Shown one piece after another: positions 7,874 through 13,820 of a stretch of DNA of 13,820 nt (position 1 is its first letter; every line of letters starts with the position of its first letter). The notes below the pieces were generated by a model. That model saw only the letters and a program-made list of their open reading frames with translations. It was not told where the DNA came from and did no database searches. The position numbers were made by a program, and so were the translations under genes. The stretch spans positions 1 to 13,820 of the forward strand of contig JAEFCI010000502.1 in assembly GCA_017911155.1 (NCBI GenBank). The letters run 5' to 3'. This DNA comes from Olpidium bornovanus S191 (Eukaryota > Olpidiomycota).

Positions 7874-8750
7874 CGCGCACCACAGTCAGAGAAGAGGACT
7901 TATGCGTGGCCAGTAACGATGACGTCAGCCATGCGTACTCCACAAGCATGCTTCATGGAGGATATGACAGTGACAACGTTCGAAGAAACACAGAGAACAG
8001 TAGCGCTAAGTGTTATTTCATGGTTAAACCACTCCTGTCTGATGTTCCTAAATACACGGAGGTGCACTAACCCTTGAGGTCTTCATTTTTAGGGTTAACA
8101 CATACAAACACCACTCCGCAAGTCTTGTACTAGACACTTGGAAACTGTCACAAGCAGTAGCAAAACTCGAAAAGTCGCAGCCTCGCTTTGGCTAAACCAT
8201 GAGAGACAATATCCACCGGGTCACGTACTTCACTGGACCACATGGCCACAACTCCGTGAGGTGCTCCGCAAATGTTCCTACTGGGCAGAATACGATATGC
8301 AAATCTGCAAGAAGCTGTTGCGTTTCGACCACACAAGATTCCAGAATGCCCACGCATCCATGGACGCTTTCAACAACATGTTAATGTAGCTCCCGGGCAA
8401 AACATCGAATAACCTAACGTGGTTATGTGCTTACAGGCCAGTCTTGCCCCCTGAATTGGAAAAGGCGTTACTACTAATGACTGAATTGCCTCAAAATATG
8501 CAAGACTTGCAAAATGCAGCAGTCTGCCTAGCACCGTTCATAAAATGGCCAAAACAATGGCATGCCCAGGAGCAACCGATGCCCAAGCGAACCTTGTAGG
8601 AGGTAAAGAAAAGGATAAAAAGGGTGATGTGAGCTTTAACTCTTTCACCCATTTCCGAACACAAACAGGAAAACTCATTCCGTGGACCGAAATCGAGTGT
8701 CGCGGGTGTCATAACAAGGGTCATATTGCGAAATTATGCCCTACGCAGAA
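7870..8750 (+). pseudogene. Ty3/Gypsy-type gag relic with CCHC zinc knuckle
   Basis: Gag is the capsid/nucleocapsid precursor of LTR retrotransposons. From about 7870 one frame is protein-like (including KCYFMVKPLLSDVPKYTEVH) and stops near 8070. After frame changes around 8080-8140 a second stretch (8138-8386) has the retrotransposon-gag pattern of Trp/aromatic-rich helices, is interrupted by a TAG at 8387-8389, and continues in the same frame to about 8600 with LPGKTSNNLTWL, PELEKALLL and related helices. A further frame carries the zinc knuckle C-x2-C-x4-H-x4-C at 8698-8739 (CRGCHNKGHIAKLC). Several stops and frame changes show it is dead. Protein-like sequence ends about 8750, where a putative Copia LTR begins. 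Assignment to Gypsy rather than Copia rests on the gag pattern and is tentative. Confidence 0.65.
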
Positions 8751-9068
8751 TGACCGGCAAGAAAATGGTAACACGCAGGGCAAAGTTTTTGGAGGAGTTC
8801 GCGTTCGAATTGTACTCAGAGAAACAGAGAGATGCATACGGGGGATTGCTATATGGGAGAAGTCACGTGACTATCAACAACAACCCCCCTCAACGACAGC
8901 GTTGGAAAGGCGGCGGCGGGATTTAGACGGGTCCATCAGAAAAAGTGGCGGCGAAACTATCCATGAAAAAGGGAAATGGAGAAGGAAAATGAAAACGGAA
9001 GGAATCGTGGAATATGAAGCAAAATCCGCAAGAAAGTTAGGAAAATGGCAAGATCCTTGACCCGCTCA
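8751..9068 (-). repeat. Putative 3' LTR of Copia relic 1
   Basis: On the minus strand this 318-base block begins TGAGCGGG and ends CCGGTCA, giving TG...CA termini with a 3-base inverted TGA/TCA. Directly before it on the minus strand is a purine tract (GGGGTAAGGGCGGGGAG), as expected of a polypurine tract, and before that the RNase H coding relic. The boundaries are inferred from these signals only; no second LTR copy is in the window. Confidence 0.35.
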
Positions 9069-9728
9069 CTCCCCGCCCTTACCCCCCCCCTTGACATGGA
9101 TCCCGTAGAGCTTGACGAAGCCGGTCGTGTTAGGCGTAAAGGTGGTGATCAGGGTGACAAGAGCCAAGCATGAATGCTGGACACCGATCAGATGGGAACA
9201 GTAACGACGTTCATCGCCGCATGATGACGTTGAAGTCTGGTGTGTGTAGTCCCTTCGTGAGCATATCCGCGATGTTGTCGTGTGAGGCGATCGCGATGGT
9301 GTCGATCCGCTTGTTCTTAACACATTCTCCAATGAAGAGATGCTTGATTTTGATATGCTTGCTGCGGCGGCCGACTTGCAAATGTCCTTAGTGACATGGA
9401 TGGCACCGGCATTGTTGATATGAAGGCATGTTGGGGAGGCATCCCTGGTGAGCGTGATGTAGATTTGAAGCACAACAGTGATCTGTCGGGCTGCTTCACT
9501 TGCAGCCGCGATTTTAGTCTCATTACTGGATTGTGCAATGATGGTTTGTTTGCCGGAGCGCCAATCGACCATGGCCTCACTGAAATGAAGTGGGTGGCCG
9601 GTCGTTGATTTCCTGTCGCAGATGGCTGAGGCCCAATCCGAGTCGGAATACGCCTTCAGAGAGGGTAGCGCAATGGTGTTGTTGGTGTCGACGTCGGCGT
9701 CCTGTGTGAGCGACGCGGCAGAGAAAAG
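9069..9728 (-). pseudogene. Copia-type retrotransposon relic 1: RNase H end of pol
   Basis: On the minus strand, from 9728 downwards, the frame carries the Copia RNase H pattern: AYSDSDWAS, DRKSTTGHP, DWRSGKQTIIAQSSNE and AASEAARQI, then CLHINNAGAIHVTKDICKSA. Near 9361-9372 the frame changes, and the next part of the domain (KHIKIKHLFIGECV, ASHDNIADMLTKGL) continues in another frame to about 9230. The end of the coding relic and a polypurine tract lie at 9069-9180. Upstream parts of pol are absent because the sequence is cut at 9728 by the LTR of a second Copia element. RNase H normally removes RNA from the RNA/DNA hybrid during reverse transcription. This copy is broken and partial. Confidence 0.85.
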
Positions 9729-10331
9729 TGTTAAATTTTTTGCTGTTTCACGCCATTCTCCCCTGGTCTTTTTATCTCTGCACTTCTCTCTTGCCTTCCG
9801 TTATTTGTTCCCTGCCTTTCCTTGTCTTTTCTCTGTCTCTCTGTGTCAATTTTAAGCGGTTCTGCGCTTTTTAGGTTACTTAATGCAAAGTACCCTAGCC
9901 CCCACTGCCGTAGTAACAGGGGGGTACCCCAAACGCGTTACAGGAGATTCTGAGCGCTCCCCGCGTTTTTGCCAGATTTTGAACCTGGATTTCTCAGCCG
10001 CCACCAAACCGATTCCAACGAAACTTGGGGGAACCCACCGTCCCGCTCGCGCGCACCCACTCCCCACGTTATAAGCCGATTGGTGCCCAGACGGCGGAGA
10101 ACGAGAGTAAAACGTTTTAGAACAGAGTACTTCTGACCTTTTTTTGACGACTGTTGCGGGGATACGTGCGATCGGCGAACGGTCAGCGCTGTTGAGTTAT
10201 GTGTTTCGGCGTCCGTGACGACAGGTTTAAAAAGGGAGTTTACGGGTCATAGTACAATGGAAAATTTAGGGGTTCCGATCAAGGGAAGAATGCAAGGGAA
10301 GTAAAGGAAGGAAATAACGTAAAATGTAACA
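9729..10331 (-). repeat. 3' LTR of Copia relic 2
   Basis: On the minus strand this 603-base block starts TGTTACATTTTACG and ends AAATTTAACA, giving a perfect 5-base terminal inversion TGTTA/TAACA with TG...CA ends. It follows a purine tract (GAAGAGGAG, complement of 10332-10340), the classic Copia layout of polypurine tract then LTR. A TATAA-like sequence lies near 10070. Its outer end abuts the interrupted RNase H of Copia relic 1, with AAAAG at 9724-9728 as half of a possible 5-base target duplication; the other half would lie beyond the missing 5' LTR. Confidence 0.6.
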
Positions 10332-10340
10332 CTCCTCTTC
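10332..10340 (-). other. Polypurine tract of Copia relic 2
   Basis: Minus-strand GAAGAGGAG immediately before the TGTTA start of the LTR. In LTR retrotransposons this is the primer for plus-strand DNA synthesis. Confidence 0.6.
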
Positions 10341-10393
10341 GTTAAAAAACGGTAATGATAAAGTTTTGATAACCCAAGAGGAATTAAACGTCA

Positions 10394-11640
10394 TTACCCT
10401 GGAAAAAAACCAAGCTGAGCGACGCATTGAACAAAGCCTGGGCGGGGAAGATTATTAGTAAAAATGTTGGCTGTGTTGTTTTGCGGTGCAAACCGGGCGG
10501 ACTTTGATGGTCCCTTGGTGAGCTTGTTCTTTGATGAAAAAGTGTTAATGCTTATGTGTTTGGAGCGAGTGCCGGTTTTCTTGTCGTTGGTAGCTAACTC
10601 GACAGCCCCTTGGTTGTCCATAAACAAATCAGTGGGCGTCTGCGGTTCTGCGATACAAGAAAGAAGAGTACGAAGCCAAATAATCTCCTGCATTGCTGCA
10701 GAGGCAGTGACGAGCTCGGCTTCAGTGGATGATATGGTAACTTAAGGCTGCTTTGACGACCGCCAGGAGATAAGCGAATTATTACAAAAAATAATGTAAT
10801 GGGTGATCAAATGGCGATCGGGAGGATGCTTAGCAAAATCACTGTCGGCGAAAGCATGAAGTGTAGTACGCGCATTGACAGGAAATCAAACGCCAAGGCG
10901 AGCATGGCTTTTGAGATAGCGAATGACTCACTCCAATACCGCCCAATGCTCAGGGGCTGGATTCACTATGAAGCGTGATAAGAAACTGACAGCGGCAGAG
11001 ATATCGAGGCGGGTACAGGTGGCAAGATAAAGCATGCTGTCGACGAGTTTGCAGGTATCAATGTTGTTCCTCAAGCGATGCTTAACTTTCGCACGGACGG
11101 AGGTGACAAATGGCTTCGAGCTCCAGAGGCATAACGACTGGATGACAGTCTGAGTATTGCATTTTGGTTAAGAGGCAAAGAACATACTGCTCCTGGTCCA
11201 GAAAAAAACCAGTGGCATGAGTCGTTACGCGCATTCCAAAAATTTGTGTTAAAGCGCTGCCATCATTTAGTTCAAACTTAGCAGCGAGGCGCTGTTCCAA
11301 GGATTGAAGGATTGGAAGGTGTGGTCCAGAGATCACACGGTCGTCAACATAAATAGCGAGTAACGCTATAATCTGGCCATTCTGATGATGCGTGTAAGGG
11401 CAAGGCTCATGCGTTTCCAAAAGGATTTGTATATCCTTAAGCTCCTTTTCCACTCATGGACAGATTGCTTGAGGCCGTATAAGGCCTTGCGAAGCTTCTA
11501 AACGTGAGTCGAAGATGTACTGGATAAGCCATTGGCTGTCTCAGGTTGTTCCATGTGAACATCATGATTGAGAGGCGCTTCCAGGTACGCCATTGGCAAC
11601 ATCATGGCTGCTGTACTGCGGCAAGGATAAGTGTCTATTC
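10394..11640 (-). pseudogene. Copia-type retrotransposon relic 2: reverse transcriptase and RNase H
   Basis: Reading the minus strand from about 11640 downwards: the Copia reverse transcriptase pieces AYLEAPL...HMEQP (about 11560-11600) and KLRKALYGLKQS (about 11480); the catalytic box LLAIYVDDRVISG with YVDD at 11351-11340; LYLATCTRLDISAAVSFLSRF (about 10990-11040); then the RNase H segment with ADSDFAKHP, SSTEAELVTASAAMQE and IIWLRTLL (about 10660-10850), and TDLFMDNQGAVELATN with SKHISI (about 10540-10620). Several stop codons and frame changes interrupt it. The 5' part (gag, protease, integrase) is missing: similarity fades near 11640, where unrelated GC-rich DNA starts, so the element is 5' truncated. 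It is the source of the LTR at 9729-10331. Confidence 0.88.
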
Positions 11641-11914
11641 CTCTCCCTCGTCAGGTCTGAGCAAGGCGCTACAGGTAAGGTGACGAGGGTCGACGAGGGC
11701 AGGTTGGGCTAGGCTAATCTAGGTTAAAGTCGAGTTAAGTGCGTTCGAAGTCGAGCTACGGAGCGGAAGGGACGCTATTTATGTACGTCGACGCCGAGCG
11801 GAAGGCAGGTCGACGGCAGAGTCGTCCTTCGACGTCGTGCCGTCGACGCGGTGCGTCCGGTCCCTTCCCGCGCGGTTACCACGCGGGGCTCCGAGCTTTT
11901 GCGTGCAGTGGGGT

Positions 11915-11932
11915 GGGGGGGGGGGGGGGGGG

Positions 11933-11963
<31 letters not shown>
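11915..11963. repeat. Very long poly-G tract
   Basis: A run of 18 G (11915-11932), one C, then about 30 G (11934-11963). The longest homopolymer in the window; strong quadruplex potential and a likely assembly weak point. Confidence 0.9.
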
Positions 11964-11965
<2 letters not shown>

Positions 11966-11980
11966 AGGGGGAAAGCCCTT

Positions 11981-12058
11981 TGATTGGCGGGCTTCGAGGG
12001 GGGGAAGGGAGGGAAACGTTCTTCGATTGGTGGGCTTCGAGGGGGACTATTCCATTGG
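11981..12058 (+). repeat. ATTGG-bearing imperfect direct repeat
   Basis: Two copies of GATTGGYGGGCTTCGAGGGGG (11982 and 12025), 43 bases apart, plus a third ATTGG at 12054-12058. ATTGG is the reverse of the CCAAT box, so this could be a promoter element for a minus-strand transcript, but no gene follows on that strand. Confidence 0.5.
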
Positions 12059-12300
12059 TCGACCCCCGGGTTCGGGGCCGTCCTGCCCTCGAACATGCCG
12101 CCGCTTCCGCCCTTCGACCGCCTCTCGCCCTTTGCCCTGCCCCCTTCGCCCGCCGCCCCTCTTCCGCCGTCCTTCGCCCGCCGCCCGCCTTCTGTGGCGT
12201 CGGTTGACGGACGGTTCGAGGGCCGTGCTACAGCACACTAGGGCGGGATGAGGTTAAAATTTCCTTGGATAAGCCACTTGCCCGACTATACTGGGAGTAC

Positions 12301-12307
12301 AAAGGAG
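12301..12307 (+). promoter_or_regulatory. Shine-Dalgarno-like ribosome binding site
   Basis: AAAGGAG lies three bases before ATG 12311 and six before ATG 12314, the start of the signal-peptide-bearing frame. This is a bacterial feature with no role in a eukaryotic nuclear gene, and supports a prokaryotic origin for the block that follows. Confidence 0.5.
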
Positions 12308-12310
12308 ATA

Positions 12311-13305
12311 ATGATGAAGAAAAAGCTTTGGATTTTGTTACTAGCTGGACTTTTCACAGGGGGAGATGCTGCGCTGGCGAGCTCATCTGAGGATAGTTCT
12401 CTATCCGACACGAGTGGTTCGAAGACAGTGATTAAGAAGGCAAAGAAAAAGAAGAAGAAAAAGAGGAAGCACCCAAAAAAGAAGAAAGTGCTACACCTCC
12501 AGCAGAGGCTGAAACAGCAGCTCGACCGGAAACGGCGCCGGCTGGCGAGACTGCCCCACAGTGATCGATCTGCCCTAGGAGAAGGGCAACACCTTCGCCT
12601 TGATGGTGGGTGATCCGGGACCGTGATTCAAAGTGGTGGTCGGATGAAACCGATGGAAGCTTTTGCGCAAGAGAAAATTCTCACGTTTAACCGGCAAAAC
12701 CCATTTTCACAGACATGCTCCCCTCGCTTTCCTTCTGAGTCTCACAGCAGAGCCGGAGCGTTGGAAAAAAAACCCATCATTTATCTAGCGAATAAAGACG
12801 TAAAAAAACAGCTGAATCTCCCTGAAACGTTCAGTCATTTTTCTGTGGAGCAGTTTCTTTCCAACCCGATTTTTCTTCAATACGCGACTCGGATCCAGCG
12901 TCCCAACACCATCGCCCTTGCAGCTCCTCCAGGAGAACGGGTCGTGAAAGGCAATGCCCGAGAGCAAGAGCTTCGTGCCGTCGTGGATCGAGTTTCCCTT
13001 TTTCATGGACTTGCATCGGCGGAGCTCTGGCGAGTGGTTCCCCAAGAGGAACCTCTCCCCTGGCTTAGCATCCTGGAAATCCAGGGCGGACCAATAGAAG
13101 GGATCAAAAAACACTTCGAAGGCCTCATGTTGGCTTATGCCAATAACGACGCCGTGGCATTTAAAAGAGAGGCATCGCTCTTCAGAAAAGAGGTTGAAAG
13201 CCAAGTGCCAGGCCTTGAGATATGGAAAGGACGTCTGGAAGCTGAAGTGTTCTATTTGCGGTTTAGTCCTTTCCAGAAGGCTTGGATTTTTTATCTCTTG
13301 GCTTC
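12311..13305 (+). pseudogene. Bacterial cytochrome c assembly protein (ResB/CcsA type), frameshifted and truncated
   Basis: System II cytochrome c maturation proteins carry haem across the membrane and attach it to apocytochromes outside the cytoplasm. Seen: a signal peptide (MMKKKLWILLLAGLFTGGDA) from 12311; an acidic Glu/Lys-rich then Pro/Ala-rich linker in a different frame (12436-12561); a further frame near 12560-12615; then from 12614 the family pattern VIQSGGRMKPMEAFAQEK, KPIIYLANKDVKKQLNLP, a Phe/Leu-rich middle, LMLAYANNDAVAFKREA, and KGRLEAEVFYLRFSPFQKAW followed by IFYLLASL, the usual lead-in to the first membrane segment. The frame also seems to shift around 12710-12770 near an A8 run. 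The CcsA-like membrane half is missing: similarity ends near 13300 at a retroelement. GC is lower than in flanking host DNA and there are no introns. Similarity to verrucomicrobial (Methylacidiphilum-type) proteins is from memory. Decayed transfer or assembled contaminant are both possible. Confidence 0.65.
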
Positions 13306-13820
13306 CTTGCACGCCCGCATTATCTGCTCCCCCGCGTTGGGAGGCAACTCCTGCGCCACCGGGTGCACCTTCCTTCCCACGGGCTTGGATAGAGTATTGA
13401 CCCTTGCGTTTTTCCCCTCGTCTTTGTAGGTGCCTTCGACGGCAACCGCAACCTCGTGTTTCCGCTCCGTACTCCCGGTATCGTCATCCAGCCGCCCCCA
13501 ACCGGGACTCAGAAGGCGGCCTGCCGAAAATCCTGCCCGACATCTTGGCTGATTTCCTCCTTCAACGCGTCCGGTACTCTCGTCGGACGATGCTGAAGGT
13601 AAACCCGATGCTTGGGATCCGCGGGATCAACCACACGGAAGCGCACTTTCTTCACCTTGTCCAGAGAAGTTAAATTGTCCAGTCTCCGTCCCGTCATTAT
13701 CCCACTGACTCGTATAGCGCAGCCGGGCTCGCCATGGTTGCCCCAAAATGATATCGTATCCTAGCGTCTGCTGGATGAAGAGGTGATGCCTCGTTTGGAA
13801 ATCCGCGACGGCCAGCGCGA
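13306..13820 (-). pseudogene. Ty3/Gypsy-type retrotransposon relic: aspartic protease and linker (partial)
   Basis: On the minus strand from the window edge, the frame gives a retropepsin-like C-terminal half with VADFQTRHHLFI and YDIILGQPW (13759-13732, the hydrophobic-Leu-Gly element of retroviral-type proteases), followed by a Trp/Asp/Gly-rich stretch typical of Gypsy elements. Near 13640-13660 this frame goes out of register. Another frame (VRFRVVDPADPKHRVYL) continues to a stop at about 13509, and a third frame from about 13490 to 13310 has a Gypsy linker pattern (VNTLSKPVGRKVHPVAQELP). The catalytic Asp-Thr/Ser-Gly lies outside the window. At least two frame breaks show it is inactive. 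The relic ends at about 13306, where bacterial-type sequence begins. Confidence 0.65.

Larger units (their letters stand above)
11640..12245. other. GC-rich non-coding region with poly-G tract
   Basis: About 600 bases with no supported gene. The left third has short GTCGAC- and GACGAGG-containing repeats (11670-11850), the centre a very long G tract, and the right part repeats carrying ATTGG, then pyrimidine-rich DNA. Open frames are Gly/Pro/Arg-rich artefacts. Composition matches the host-type DNA of the left half of the window, not the retroelements. Confidence 0.5.

Noticed and set aside
8760..9060. Continuation of the gag frame past the zinc knuckle as a protease
   Set aside because: The peptide is Arg/Lys/Gly-rich with no Asp-Thr/Ser-Gly motif. 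The interval is better explained as an inserted LTR in opposite orientation.
9883..10074. Possible tRNA-like T-loop (GGTTCAAAATC on the minus strand) within the Copia LTR
   Set aside because: The loop is one base too long, and no acceptor, D or anticodon stem could be paired.
11739..12251. Gly- and Pro-rich open frames across the poly-G tract
   Set aside because: Homopolymer translation only; no start context, domain or splice logic.
13404..13673. An 89-residue plus-strand frame at the right end
   Set aside because: It is antisense to the Gypsy protease/linker relic, which is recognisable on the minus strand.
1..13820. CRISPR array, toxin-antitoxin or phage defence system
   Set aside because: No regularly spaced direct repeats, no matching genes, and the DNA is eukaryotic apart from one metabolic-type bacterial fragment.

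Overview
The window is nuclear DNA from a GC-rich eukaryote, most likely a unicellular one such as a microalga or other protist. The evidence is spliced genes with short introns (about 110-205 bases), a metazoan/plant-type splicing factor, long G and C homopolymer tracts, and decayed Copia and Ty3/Gypsy retrotransposons. I cannot name the species. No prokaryotic operon structure is present, except for one fragment near the right end that is clearly bacterial in type.

Left part (1-6990) is GC-rich, gene-bearing DNA. Two plus-strand genes are well supported by reconstructed splicing. The first (671-3045, three exons, 709 residues) encodes an Acinus-like protein: an N-terminal SAP domain, a long disordered middle with an acidic Gly/Asp/Glu repeat and a nuclear localisation signal, a degenerate RRM, and a C-terminal RNPS1-SAP18-binding motif. 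The second (5362-6254, three exons, 167 residues) encodes a small VanZ-like membrane protein. Its splicing needs a GC-AG intron and a 30-base microexon. The roughly 2 kb between the two genes, and the 700 bases after the second, hold homopolymer tracts, microsatellites and only weak hints of further exons.

Middle part (6990-11640) drops in GC and is a retrotransposon graveyard. A plus-strand Ty3/Gypsy-type gag relic ending in a CCHC zinc knuckle (about 7870-8750) is followed by a minus-strand Copia relic (putative LTR 8751-9068, RNase H to 9728). That relic appears to be cut by the 3' LTR (9729-10331) of a second minus-strand Copia element, whose RNase H and reverse transcriptase lie at 10394-11640. 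The layout reads as a three-layer nested insertion.

Right part: 11640-12245 is GC-rich non-coding DNA with a very long poly-G tract and ATTGG-bearing repeats. From about 12245 to 13300 the base composition changes and the sequence is a frameshifted bacterial gene of the ResB/CcsA cytochrome c assembly type, complete with a Shine-Dalgarno sequence and signal peptide. It resembles verrucomicrobial proteins as far as I can recall them. It stops abruptly at about 13300, where a minus-strand Ty3/Gypsy pol relic (aspartic protease and linker) begins and runs off the window. The bacterial piece is either a decayed horizontal transfer or a chimeric assembly of a contaminant.

The two intact genes are functionally unrelated: a nuclear RNA-processing factor and a small membrane protein. 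I see no new defence or catalytic system. The points most worth checking are the bacterial insert, the nested retroelements and the unusual splicing of the VanZ-like gene.
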